DNA of 64,000 bases, taken from the NCBI GenBank assembly GCA_033030425.1, contig JAUFSD010000011.1:1550001-1614000 (forward strand), read 5' to 3'. The translations under genes were made by a program, and so were the position numbers. Position 1 is the stretch's first letter. Each line of letters begins with the position of its first letter. Shown piece after piece: positions 1 to 11,659 of this stretch. This DNA comes from Verpa conica (lineage: Eukaryota; Ascomycota; Pezizomycetes; Pezizales; Morchellaceae). The notes beneath the pieces are model-generated. The model was not told where the DNA came from. It did not search any database and saw only the letters and a program-made list of their open reading frames with translations.

Positions 1-2907
1 CAGCGTCTTGTGGGAGGTTTAATGGTATTTGATAGTGAGTCATTGAATATTTGGGCGGATGCTGATACCATACCTCAGAATACTCCATCTCATCCCATAA
101 TCTTTTACAAACTCAGAACAGGTACATTCGACTACCATTGGGTACGGTAAACCCTCGATTGAGAACCATCTTATCGACTTCACAACTATACACTCTTTCA
201 AACATGACTATCTTATTTGCAGCTAAGACTTGAGCGGATTCTGCGGTGATACAAATCCTAAGGACACGGAGTTATAGTTTTCTGGTCCAATATTATTCTC
301 AGACTTCGTGTTCCGGGATTTGAGGGAATATCTACTATGTCTCGGACACACGATCGAAATAGTTTACTCCCGTATATTCAGTCCTCGGAGAGGGTTTCTG
401 ACTGTACATCTACGCTGACTGTAATGTAGATGTATTTTGTATTACTATTCAGCGTACTGACCGTCTTATTTCAGATGGCCAGATGTCTCACAGAGATATA
501 AGCGCCCAATGGACCTGCATATCTACTTATATAATCTAAGCCTCATGACAGACTATTGGCCGTGGCTGCTGCCTACTGGTCAACCCTGTGTTTTATATAT
601 TGTTGGCATGATGTCGTCTAATCCTTTGCTTGTCCGAAACTTCGTGCGCAGCTTTCCAACACACTCCCGGCGGCAGGCCAGCTTGAGATCTTCAGCTCCG
701 ATATGTACAGCATCGCACTGCGACAGAGTCCATCAAACACCGAGAGCAGTGTTTGGCGGGAGAATACTTTACTCGGGGGCAAGAACAAATCTGAAATTGA
801 TATTTCTTGGTAACGGCTTCTGATTTGCCCTGAGAGTGAATCTACTATACTTCTGAGACCTGGGGTTTTCAGGTTCTTTTGACTTGCCCCGAGTATCTTC
901 ATATGATTTTGTTTCGCTTTCCCCCCCCTATAACCAAGTTTTATTATCACAGCACTGAGTTAGCAAGATTCCGTTACTCCTGGGTAAAAAACAACATCAT
1001 CTCTACATACTTTACTCTCCTGGTTACCTCATCTTCGGTAGTCATCGGCAGTTCATCACCCGACACCTGCATATCAACTTCCATCCACCCGGGTCCAACC
1101 CTAACCCCACTGTTCTCTGGCTAGGATTTGACAGGTGCATAAAACGTCAACCCGGAACAGCTGTTTCCAGATCTTATCCAATCTATCTCAAAGAGTTTGC
1201 GGAGTAAGAGAGATTCGGGGGGGGCGAGATCAGACCCAGGGTAGTGGTACGCATGGGCCATACAAGCGGTGCCACATCGGAGGTCGGAGTACATGGGTGG
1301 TAGGGTTAGGGTTGAATCATTGCATTATCTTGGCTCTGTTGGTTGTCAGCGTCCCATCTGATGGTGTGATACTTTATTGTAGATTAGACTGCAGCGAGTG
1401 AAGAAAAAAAAAATTTGTTTTCATGGTTTCTTTTTTGTTGAAATATCTGTTTCTAGGTTTTTCTTCCCCTACCTATGATGTGAACGCGATCTGTATCGCG
1501 CTGTGCCGGAAATCCGAGTGTTTTTTTCCTTTTTTTCCTTCTCTTTCTTTCTTTCACGTGCGTGATTATCGCGAGAGATACTTTCGAAAAGTAACTCTGG
1601 AGACTTTTGGTAGATAGATATCGCTAACCGAAAGCTTATCGCTAGAGCCAATAGGGGAACTCGGGTTCACCACATGGGGTGAGATTAGATCCTGGATAAG
1701 GTTCTCGGAGGACTGCGATAACTAAGATACACTTATCGCGTGGGGTACTGGTTTTCGGAGCTCTTGGTCTTGTGGTCTTGGTGGATAAGGGATCAAGTCT
1801 TGGGACTCGTATCTTGTACTACAGTAAGTCTGATGACAGGTAGCAGAATGTACTTCCTACCGGGAATCAGCCCTGGTATTGCTAAGTATCATCAGACGCA
1901 CTCTGATTCCCGTAGTGTTTTAACAGCGGTCGGGGGTATGTCACTGTTTTTATCTCATCCTCAGACTGTCACGTGATGGTTTTAGAAACAACGGTATATC
2001 TCGGGGGTGTTTCTTTGAGGCGGAGGACTCTGTGGGTCATCTGGTATGGCCAACTATTTGTAGGGTCTGATCTCGCTCTATCTCTTTTGTGAGTACTCTG
2101 AGATTTTTGAGTGGAATAGGATATATCAGCTTAGGGATATATTAAAAAAACTAGGGCTCAGGGGCTTACGACAAGAGGTAATTTATTTTGATCAACGTAT
2201 AAAATTTGCTGATTATGTGTTGGGATCGATTTACTTTAAGGACGGTCGGAGAATGTGGTCTACCTAGACTCGGGTAATTTTACTACACCATATATTTTAT
2301 TGAACAAAACATTTATTTTCCCGCAAGGTGATTTTGCTGATAGTCTTCTCCTTATCTTATATCTCTTTCCACATACAGACAATTAGACGGCTACAGCACC
2401 TACCAGTATCACTGGGAGGAGTATTTTGAGATTCTATCCGGGATTCTAACATATCGGTCTTTTTCTCTAACATATCAGCTTTCTAACTTGGTTCATCCAT
2501 GATTCCTACGGAAATTGAGACATAAATTTCGTTCTCAAACCCCGGAAGCTTGCTTACATTTGATTTTCATGGCGAGTAATATATCGTGTGATTAATGTAA
2601 GGTTGTAGTCTTTTACCACAATCTCCACTGCCTCTTTAGGTTCCAGCGGCTTATGAGATTAGAGGTTAGTAGTGTTAGGTAGTTTAGAGGAGAGGAGGGT
2701 AGCTTGTGAGGTTAAGTGATTGGATTTATACCAAGCTTTACTCTATATGCACCAAGATTCACACTCCCACCTTGATCAGGAGTGGATAAAATAACAAAAT
2801 TAAGGCGGTTAATCTAGTGAAATTGTAGTTCTTTCCTCTTGCTGTCATTCCGTAATTTTGAGCATAATACTCGTAGTTAATGGAAAAGGTTGTAAGGGGT
2901 ATTTCAA
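1..2907. other. gene-poor stretch, no supported gene
   Basis: Only short, compositionally unremarkable reading frames occur here, none with a recognisable domain, a signal peptide or a chain of splice-compatible exons. Homopolymer runs (C at about 920, A near 1403, T near 1525) and two-unit telomere-like tracts (about 1095-1108 and 1301-1315) are present. I see no inverted-repeat element with clear ends. Confidence 0.5.
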
Positions 2908-3030
2908 GGGGACGACGTAAAGATATAGCGTGACCACAAAATACGACTAACTCAATGGCAAGGTAACTATCCGTTACAAGCAAAATAATAAGGGTTTTTG
3001 AAGTAATCAAGTAGTTTCAGCAATCGCGAA
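2908..3030 (-). repeat. partial copy of a dispersed 0.37 kb repeat
   Basis: This about 120 bp block matches the ends of two other segments in the window (27102-27469 and 29552-29919). The shared parts include GGCAAGGTAACTATCCGTTA, CAAGCAAAATA and GTTTCAGC.ATCGCGAA. The match starts at TTTCAAGGGG, the same edge seen in the other two copies, so that edge is probably a true end of the repeat unit. The other side breaks off at about 3030, where GC-rich DNA begins. It is diverged relative to the other two, hence older or 5'-truncated. Confidence 0.75.
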
Positions 3031-3039
3031 TAGTGTTCG

Positions 3040-3440
3040 TCACGGGAGACTCGGTCCCCTAAACTCTCCGGGGAACCGCGCCAAGAAACCGCCCCGAACC
3101 GCTCCACAGGGCGGGGTGGTTCCGGATTTTGAGCAATGGACTGGGGGAGAACTGTGCATCTCAAAGCCCCAATTAGAGCAAAATCGATATATACAGCCTT
3201 TGGGGGCTGTGGTTGAGTTCTAAAGCACTGTGGGAAGCGTATGGAAGACGTATGAATGGTGGTATATACATAGTGGCGCAGAAATAGGACTCTCCCCAGT
3301 GGGGAGCCGCCCCAACCCGTCCCCCGGCCAGAGAACCGCCCCGGCCGGGGCGGATTTTTTGGTTAAAATTTGCCCCCGAACCCGCTGTGGGCAGGTCCAT
3401 AATTTTGGGAACCGCCCTGAATCGCCTCAAGACGAGCACT
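3040..3440. repeat. GC-rich island with repeated GAACCGC motifs
   Basis: A GC-rich patch sits in AT-richer surroundings. Variants of GAACCGCCCC recur at least five times (near 3072, 3087, 3097, 3331 and 3411), with GGGGCGG on the complementary sense. No coding signal is convincing. It abuts the truncated dispersed repeat and could be part of the same or another nested element. Confidence 0.4.
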
Positions 3441-4108
3441 CAATTATCATACTTTACGCAACGGAAAGGGTGTGGTTTGAGGGTAGGTAGTACGTAGTAA
3501 AGATCTAACATGCGAATTTCTGCGCAATAATGTATACCACTAAAAAAATCATAGCTATATGGGGCGTCAGATGTGTCAAAAATGAATTTCCCCACTGGTG
3601 GTAAAACCATGGACAAACATGCTAGAATACAGTATACACCAGACCATCTATCTAGAATACTATGATTGTCCACAAATAAAGATTTCACTACTTTTAAGTG
3701 AGACATACAAATTTCCCAATTAAAATACATGAAGCAACTAGACATACCAGTAGATATAGAGAGCACCATACGGCAAGTTAGAAATGTAAATGATATAAAA
3801 AACAGTTCAGAAAGTAGATTCTATGTTCTGTATTAAAAAGATGAACCTATGAAAAAGAAATACTAAGGCTAGGCAAATCGTATATGGATTGCCTACCTAC
3901 TATTGGAACGGGCATTTCACCTACGGGACTTTTCAACGGCTCATGAGACATAGAATATGGTAGCTTGATCATTGTGGGTTTTATAGAGTATTGGCTTACC
4001 CTATATGATTGGGGTCTAGAAATAGTAGATGAGTATATCATATACTAGCAGGACAGCCAGAGGATGTCATCGCGGCCGTTGTCTACTTGTCGTCATCTTT
4101 GGGTTTAT

Positions 4109-4177
4109 TTAAAGAATCAAGCTTAGCTGGTTGCCATCTTCTACCGCCGCCTAGAGGGCGTTTCCATAATAATCGCC
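4109..4177 (-). pseudogene. decayed last ankyrin unit beyond the NACHT gene stop
   Basis: Read on past the stop at 4178-4180 in the same frame, the DNA still encodes the ankyrin consensus (Gly-Asp-Tyr-Tyr-Gly-Asn-Ala-Leu then Ala-Ala-Val) with a second stop at 4151-4153 and a third at 4109-4111. Compared with the intact repeats just upstream in the gene, both first stops are CAG to TAG and a nearby GCA became GTA. All three are C-to-T changes in a CpA context on the coding strand. The array was probably longer and was truncated by these changes. Confidence 0.7.
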
Positions 4178-7100
4178 CTAAGCATTGAAATCTGCGCCCT
4201 TCTCTAAGAGTAGGTCAACGATAGGCTCGTGGCCTTGGAATGCCGCTGCCTGGAGGGCAGTTCCAAAATACCCGGCCTGAGCATTGACATCTGCACCTTT
4301 CTCTAAGAGAATGCGGACGGTAGACTCGTGACCACTGTACGCCGCCGCCCAGAGGGCGCTTGCATAAGCTCCGCCCTGAGCATTGACATCTGCTCCTTTC
4401 TCCAAGAGAATGCGGACGATAGGTTCGTGGCCATTGTATGCCGCCACGTAGAGGGAGTTTCCATAATGCCCGCCCTGAGCATTGACATCTGCCCCCTTCT
4501 GTAAGAGTATGTGGATGATAGACTGATGGCCATGTGCTGCCGCCGCCTGGAGGGCGTTTCCATAATACCCGCCCTGAGCATTGACATCTGCTCCTTTCTC
4601 CAAGAGAATGCGGACGATAGGCTCGTGGCCCCTGTGTGCCGCCGCCTGGAGGGCATTTCCATAATACCCGCCCTGGTCGTTGACATCTGCACCTTTTTCT
4701 AAGAGTAGTTGAACAACGGGTTGGTTACCTTGGTATGCTGCTGTACGGAGGTTCTCGCTGAGGTATAGCGCATCGGCATCGATTTCTTGCGCTAAAATGC
4801 GGCTAACGAATGAGTAAATGCCCAAATAAACTGAAAAACTCAGTTTATCTTCTTCTTCGATAATCGAAGTATAAGGATCGTTGGCGAAAATGAAAAGCTT
4901 AAACGCCAGCTTCAATCTTTCATCTGATTTTGAAAGTCGGTCGAATGACTGCCATATCATCGGATGGTCTTGGTCGGCATTTCGTACAAATTCAGGCCAG
5001 AACCTTGCTGAGAATTTAAGGAATTGATGTTTATGCAGTATAGGGTGCTTTTTGTAATCCCACGAATTGAGACTCGTTGGTGTACAATTGAAGTCATCAA
5101 ATGACAAATAAGTCAAACACGTGACCGCTAACTCATGGTTTCTTTGCTCTTCAGGAACACTGAAATCAGGGAGCGAGTTACAAAGCTCAGGGTTAAGTAA
5201 AAACTCCTTTGCAGACTGATGAATAAGATGGACTTTTCCCCCTTGTATCTTTAATATTGGACCACATAACCGGATATCGTCGTTAAATCCTGTAATAAAG
5301 ACGTTTCCGATTTCTGATTCCGACGTATGACTGATTTTGATTGAGCAAGCGATGGCGAGCTCCTCCACACTCATAGGTCGTGGGGCTGTGATCACCCACA
5401 TCAGAACCTTTTTTGCAAGCTTCGCATTCTTCCTGCTTAGTCGTTTTAGAAGGTGGGTGTAGAGTCCGTCTAAACTGTGTGGGATGGTTGCTAGTGTTTC
5501 GGGCACATCAAAGAGCGGTGTTTCAAATAATTCCGTGACAACTAATGATATCCAAAGGAACATTCCATCAGCCCTGGTCATGAGTGATTCCTGAACTTTC
5601 TCTTTCAGTTCAAGGTCATAACCGCGGGTTTTTGCTAATTCGTCCACTTGGTAAGAGACAAAAGATGAAATATCATCGTTGATATTTCCCTCTTCGTCTT
5701 CTGTTTTCAATCGAATAGTGGCTTGCTTTTGCAATAGGTTCTGAATCTCGGGGTAAGGTCGACTGGTAACTAGGACCTTTAGATAGATATTCGTAGTTCC
5801 GTTGTCCACCAACTGGAAATAGTTGCCTAATCGCCGGAGTAAATCGTCCCTCGAAGCCTTTTCACACTCGTCTAGCGCGTCTAGAATAACATAGGTGCCG
5901 TTGGATAGTGGGTCAGTTGCGACGGAAATGAAGACCCCCCATAGAGTATCCAGTGACTCCAGCATTTTTGATCCCTGAGCGGTGTAAGGTCCCATCGCGT
6001 GCTTAATCAGAATCGGGGTAGCTGTTATCAACTGATGGATAAGTCCTCTCAACAGTGACTGGGCCGACTTCTGGTTCTCGTCTTTATCGTCACAAAAAAA
6101 GTATGCGACTTTGGTGTCTGTGTCTTTGGCTCTTTCTTCAAGGCAGTCTATGAGGAATGCGGAGATAACGGTTTTGCCACAACCAGGGTTCCCGGAAACC
6201 CAAAGAAATGTTGACATTGTATCCTCAGAAACCCACTCCTGGTAAACTTCGTGTCTTTGAATCCATTCCAAGGTACCAGAATGGCGCGTTGGAACCCGGT
6301 GGCGGTATGTCGAATAATCGGCAAGGACAAAGCCTTGCAAGCACTTCCTTTCTTCTTCCGAAAGTGACGTACTATCATCTCAATTCAATTAGACAAAGCC
6401 ACTTTAGAAGACAGAATTCCCTTACACATCTTTCTTGGAATCAGTCCATTTCATTTGTTGAGTAGGCTCTTTCTGGGCTATAAAATATCAGTTTCTGAGG
6501 AAATGACTTGGATATTTAATTGCTTACGTACAGTTTCGAAGTGCTTCAAGCTCCCTGACATATCTAGAAATCACCCCCGCCGTTTTAAGAAATCCCTCAT
6601 CCTCCATTGACCCAAACCTACACATGTCCAGGTGGTTTGCACTAATACCCTCTTTTCCTTCTGTTGCGTCTCCGATAATGGAAGATATATCTCCAACAAC
6701 CTATGTCCTCAAATTAGCCTCCTCTAGGGTACTCGATTGGCTTCGTTGTATACCTTGCCGCTGATCCCTGCAATACCAGTCATACCCTTCTCCTCCCGGA
6801 AAGAATGAACTTTAAAGATGTTATCCCTCATGAAAACGCTGAAGTCCGAGCTTATCATTCTTAAAGTTGGACTATCTATTCCTAAAGAACGAAGTAGGTC
6901 CTCGTTTGGTGACATGCCAGCCAACTTTGCAATATTAGACGCGACTAAACCCCACTCAATCGCACCGCTCCCTTGGTGGGGGCACCCGAAAAATATAATT
7001 CCATAGGTCGCTTTGAAAATCGATAATAGATGTGGCTGGTGAGTGTGCTTTGAAGACTGCCGTAAGACCTGGTTGATGGAAAGTTAGTATACTAAATATA

Positions 7101-7797
7101 TTCTAGTATGATGTGGTGCTGCTCACTTCCTTAACAATGATACCCCCGAGAGAATGTGCAACAAAGATAATCTTTACGTCTTTCCCTGACTAAGTATTTG
7201 TATTAGCAAAAGAAAGTAGTTTTATGATTGGCTAGAAGACTTGCATCCTCCCGTATACGGTCTAATGCCGACAGAAAATTTTCGGCGTACTGATAGATAC
7301 CATTTTTGTTTGCGCTCCGGATAAATCTTGTAACCTTGGAGTCGTAACCATAGCTGATAATTCGAATTTTTCCGACCTTCTGTGGGAGAAGGTCTTGGGG
7401 CCAAAATACACTTCCGGTATCACCCACAGCAGCTTTCTTACCAGAGTTAATCTTGAAAAATTTCCTTACCCTACCACCCTCCGATTTGGATGGGACTTTT
7501 TTCGTCCAAGAGAGTTTAGGGTGACCATGAAGCCCGTGTACAAAGACAACACTATGAGTAATAAGTTAGCTCATGAACAAAGTATAGTTAGTGATGCTTA
7601 CTCAGCTACTATATCTCCCTCCCCATTATGCAATATCGTAAACCCCTCGCTCTTGACGGGTGTGTAAGAAAGTCCGGTATTCCCGCCCGTAGATGGGCTA
7701 GAGTTATGAGAGGAAGGCTCTGCCTAAGAGTAAGGACTTTAAGTTAATAGAAAATTCTAACTGCATATCTTTTCCCATCTCCAAAGGTTCATACCAT
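4178..7797 (-). CDS. alpha/beta-hydrolase-NACHT-ankyrin NLR-like receptor
   Basis: Eight exons can be joined in frame (about 7795-7797, 7602-7723, 7241-7551, 7127-7185, 6754-7068, 6532-6700, 6426-6477, 4178-6371), giving about 1074 residues. Introns are about 50-71 nt. The N-terminal part is a lipase-like fold: FVHGLHGHPKLSW oxyanion strand, the DLLP...YGYDS region, nucleophile elbow VAHSLGGIIVKE and FFGCPHQGSGA. Next come CLQGFVLADY and a NACHT NTPase with Walker A GNPGCGKT and Walker B YVILDALDEC, a winged-helix-like part (AKKVLMWVITAPRPMSVEEL), then about six 33-residue ankyrin repeats with nearly identical DNA. The hydrolase-NACHT-ankyrin order is a known fungal STAND architecture; such receptors are thought to sense non-self and trigger incompatibility-type responses. 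The single-codon first exon and the 7186-7240 intron (weak donor GTCTTC) are the least certain. The array ends at a probably mutational stop. Confidence 0.85.
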
Positions 7798-8386
7798 GGT
7801 TAAGATAGTCAAGTCGTAATAGGTCTTATCGAAGCTGGGCGATTTGCGAGTAAAGTCGATCCGTTTCCCAAGGAGAAAATGTTAGAATTAGTTCTGTTAT
7901 GATGAAGACATGAGAGAAACCCCGCATATCAATCCTCTCAGCCACTTTCAGCTGTGACGTGTCTAGGCAACTAAAAACCTACCAGTTATATTACGTTCAT
8001 AGCAAGGCGCAATGCCAGTCGAAAGTTACTGATATTTACTGGCTGCAGTTGAGCCTCAAGGTCTATTCCTCCAGTCAGAATACAGAATCAACCATACAGT
8101 GATCATTTGCGCCGAACCTGTGTATCGAAGACAGCTGGAGGAGTTTCTATTGGGGAAAGCGATCTTTTGCACTTAACCACAACTGTGTAACGTTATAAGG
8201 TTCTTAACAAAACAGTGTCCGGCTTATCCCTACTATCTTATTTATATTGCCGTGGAGTTTTATGGACTATATGTAGAATGGGCCTAGCGGGTTACTTTCC
8301 GGTGAGGGTTAGAGTTGACACCGACAGTGTAATGACAAACGGTAGACTTAAAGATCTAAGAGTATAGGCAGACCGGATATCGTCCA

Positions 8387-8578
8387 ATGACTCTTGCAAA
8401 AATTGGCTTGGCTGTGCTAGGCCCGCTTCTGATGTTATCATCCGCTGAAACAGCTCAGCACGACATACAGGAAGTCTTTCCTTGTCAAGAAGAGACTACA
8501 CTCCCTACCATTCTCCCCCAATGCTTCAGTATAGATAAATCCGGGACAGGGATATCGCAAGGGCGTTCCGGAAGCTGA
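8387..8578 (+). CDS. possible small secreted peptide (doubtful)
   Basis: A 63-codon frame begins with a typical signal-peptide-like stretch: Met-Thr-Leu-Ala-Lys, a hydrophobic core (IGLAVLGPLLML) and Ser-Ser-Ala-Glu-Thr-Ala. It then has two cysteines (EVFPCQEE and LPQCFSID) before a stop. No family is recognised and no continuation exon is convincing. It could be the first exon of a decayed secreted protein or chance. Confidence 0.2.
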   Translation: MTLAKIGLAVLGPLLMLSSAETAQHDIQEVFPCQEETTLPTILPQCFSIDKSGTGISQGRSGS

Positions 8579-9479
8579 TCAAGATGTAGGTGTAGACCGC
8601 CAGTACCACATCTGTTTTGCAGAGATTTATCCATTCAAGGGTTTCCAAATGGTTGCGGTAGTAGAGGATGTTGGGGTTGGGGGGGTGGTAAGCCAGAAGA
8701 TGATGTACGTAGTGGGGGGTTTCTATCAGGGTTCCGGTCTAAACTTCTCAAGCGGGTTAGTCCTTGCGGCTCTGCTTATCAGCACACCTGAGGCTCTGCG
8801 GGTATTTCCGCCCGTCTGCGCGTATCAGCCACTCTGAATATCCCGATTAATCCCACCTACCAACTCTGATGCTACCCGCCAAAAAGGGTGAGGTTTCCAG
8901 CATCCATATGAAACTAGTACATAGTATATCCCAACGCAGGTTACGATGATTTCTCTTAACTAGTGTGGTATATTATTACTCTTGATTTTGATAGATAGAA
9001 TGGCATGGCTTAAATATTTGCTAGTTTGTATACTTGACAGCTTTTTGTCGGGTAGGACAGGAATGGTTGTGTACACAGGGACAAGGAGGTTTCATATAGC
9101 CAACCAGCAGGTGAAGGCGACCGCTGATTTAATAGTAAGTTGTACTTTACAGCACGTAGAAAAACTTTGCGTGTAGCGTATTTATCGACCAACAAAGATT
9201 AATGAGAAAACCCCTTACGATTCCTACGTTGCAAGTTAGGAACATTGCATAGTACAGACGTGTCACATGGGAGATACAGTGTGAGGGGCCTGGCCTAATT
9301 TGGCTGGGACTCCCATCGCATGTACTTATAACATGAACCCTCTCGCTTGAGTTAATATCATCTCAGTAGAAGCTTTTTTAAGCCGCATAAATTTAGTGGG
9401 TGGAGGAGGGGGGGTTGGTGCGATGCATCGGCCAGAGCCCCCTGACTTGGGGTAAATAAACGCAAGAAAAGCACATCAT

Positions 9480-9562
9480 TTCGGAGGTCCGGTCTCCAAG
9501 CGGCAAACAACGGCCATTAGTGCCACAAGTACTGAGGTTCGAACCCCCCCAAGAGATGTACT
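9480..9562 (+). tRNA. tRNA-like relic (pseudogene or SINE head)
   Basis: A perfect B-box core GGTTCGAACCC follows, at tRNA-like spacing, an A-box-like GGTCTCCAAGCGG. The acceptor arms pair only over about five bases (ACATC with GATGT) and the T stem is imperfect, so no functional tRNA is proposed. It may be a degenerate tRNA or the head of a tRNA-derived SINE. Confidence 0.22.
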
Positions 9563-11240
9563 CTCCTCCGGCTATACGTTACCACCACGAGCTGTTGAGG
9601 AGTAAGGAACTCTTTTGTTTTTGTGGCTTCTGGGAAATATAAGTATAATCACTATGTAGTCCACGAAGAGAGCCTATCAAAGATTTTCATATTCTGGCTT
9701 AATCACCCACTTGTAGGCATACCACTCGCTCATAGATGTGATGCTATTGACAATGTTTTAATTTGCACGCAACATGAGATATCACTCGGCTATGCCGCTA
9801 TTCATCTTGGTGTCTCGGAGTAGATTCTACCTGAAGAAGGTTTCCCCGGTCTCAAAGGATATAGCAGTAAATCTAGAGTCTATTTCTCTGTCGGGCAAGA
9901 TTTATACAACTCCTAGGACACCATATAAATTTACTTCATCCCTCAACAACTTCACACTGTCAAGAAATACGATTCTCTCAATATGCTCACTCAACACCGG
10001 ACCCCGTATTCTTGGTCTGCGGAACCAGGTTACCAAGGAAGATGGTGTTGCATAAGGGCTATCTGTAACTGCGGCCACCCTAAACAGTTTTTCTGCGGTG
10101 GGCAAGTCAGACCCGGTGACGCTAAAGCGGTAGATGGGTTGGTGCTGAAGATGTGGAGACTAGGCTAAAGGGATGTCGGGGGCAATATCTGGCTAAGGTG
10201 GCCGATAATCAGGAAGTAGAGCGAGTGATTATAGGTGTAATCAATCCGGACATTTTGATACCTACCATTTGTAATGTAAGTTAGTTATTTTTCGCCCCGG
10301 CTGAGACCTAGAACTCTTCTCTGGCTCCCCTGAGATTCGGTTATTTCTCGCATAGTATGGCTCGAATTCTCTTGCTTTAGTCCTACCCCTCTAAGAATAT
10401 GCGGGTATACCATAGCGCGCCTTTTGCGTACTATAAGATCACCTGTGATGACGCAACAAGTAAAAGAAGAGAGCAGAGGATACTAGGTCCTAAAAAAAAA
10501 GAAATATAATTCGGTAACTTACGTCATATTATTAACTATGAAGTTAAAGAAATGTGTTTCTGACTTCGCTTAGAGATCTGTTTTTGCTTCTAAGTGTAGG
10601 GTAAATCCACGGTATCTTTAGAGTTATGATACCTCATCATTTTTACAACCATACATGTGGTGTACGTAGATACAATAAGGTTATCTTTAGACGTTCCTGG
10701 ATCGACGCCGATCGTGTAGGTACGAAGAGCACAGGTTTAGCCGAATGTTGGGCAAACGCCCTCGGGGCTGAAGTGCATACCTTGGCAGACAACGTTTAAA
10801 GCTTGATTGGATGAATTCCACCACAACGCTCCACCCACTGGGAGTCTAATTATATCAGTTTTTAAGATAGCAGGTATTTATCTGAGCGAGCGCAGAGGTG
10901 CACGGTTATATTATTTGTGAGTGGCAACTTCGATTTCAATAGGAAGTTTCAGGGGTACAATTGTTATGAGCTATGTACTGATTATGAAATAGACAAATAA
11001 CCCAGGTTTATGGTTCGTCCAACGCTCATACAAGAGGTGCTATAGCCCCTCCACCGCATTTTTAACCACTGTCCCGCTAATTTCGAATTGCTCGTTTAGA
11101 TCAAAGCCCCTACATTTGAAGTCAGACTCAGAAGCACAGTTCCATAGAGGAATACTTACATTTTCTTAACATAGCCCTTCTTTAGGCTCGCAGCACCTAA
11201 AGCCCGAGGGACCAGGACAGAGACCAGCTAAAACCCCCAA

Positions 11241-11561
11241 TTAGCACCAAACCGACGAATATCGCGAGTAGAGATACGAACTAGGTCCCAGATGCCAAAG
11301 CGGAGCGTCGCAACTACTAGTCCATTCGCAGTACCCGCATTTCGACCCGCAAGAGCCCTTTGTGCAGCATTGTATGCTGTTGTCTCCCTCACAGAGATTT
11401 TCGGGGTGAGGTGTACCGCCACCGCTTTTGCACTTGCCCGTGTCCATACAGACACCAGGCGAGCCTGCTTTGACCCTACAAGCACCGCCGATGGGGGCTT
11501 TTGCGGCTTCGGCGAGGCAGACTGAGAGGAAGAAAAGAGCAGTGAAGGTGGGGATTTTCAT
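11241..11561 (-). CDS. small secreted cysteine-rich protein
   Basis: A 106-residue protein has a clear N-terminal signal peptide (MKIPTFTALFFLSVCLAEA, cleavage probably after Ala near residue 20). The mature part has closely spaced cysteines in the order C..C..C..C..CC..C..C..C..C, within GACRVKAGSPGVCMDTGKC, an N-L-C and a Q-C-C segment. This resembles the extracellular Gly/Cys module of many fungal secreted proteins (Cx(n)G.C..T..C...GG..), also found beside lysozyme-like or peptidase domains. It is prob­ably secreted and disulphide-bonded; a role as effector or wall protein is inference. The last 20 residues (after TSSC) lack cysteines except the terminal one and could be changed by an unseen intron. 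A TATA box lies about 90 nt upstream. Confidence 0.8.
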   Translation of the reverse strand: MKIPTFTALFFLSVCLAEAAKAPIGGACRVKAGSPGVCMDTGKCKSGGGTPHPENLCEGDNSIQCCTKGSCGSKCGYCEWTSSCDAPLWHLGPSSYLYSRYSSVWC

Positions 11562-11652
11562 GGTGAGAGGAGTGTAAGTGTAATTCTTGGCTCGGAGTGG
11601 GTTTGGGAAGTGGTTGTTGGACTCTGGAGTGAGGAGGGGGACAATGAGTGCG

Positions 11653-11659
11653 TTTTATA
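11653..11659 (-). promoter_or_regulatory. TATA box of the Cys-rich protein gene
   Basis: On the minus strand TATAAAA lies 92-98 nt upstream of the start codon at 11561, followed by a pyrimidine-rich CTCC/CAAC leader typical of strongly expressed fungal genes. Position and spacing fit a core promoter. Confidence 0.6.

Larger units (their letters stand above)
7798..11240. other. intergenic, no confident gene
   Basis: No long or domain-bearing reading frame. It contains a short signal-peptide-like ORF at 8387, a tRNA-like trace near 9480, a copy of the CCCGCAGAGCC motif (minus strand, 8792-8802) and short A/T-rich tracts. I see no transposon with paired ends here. Confidence 0.45.
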
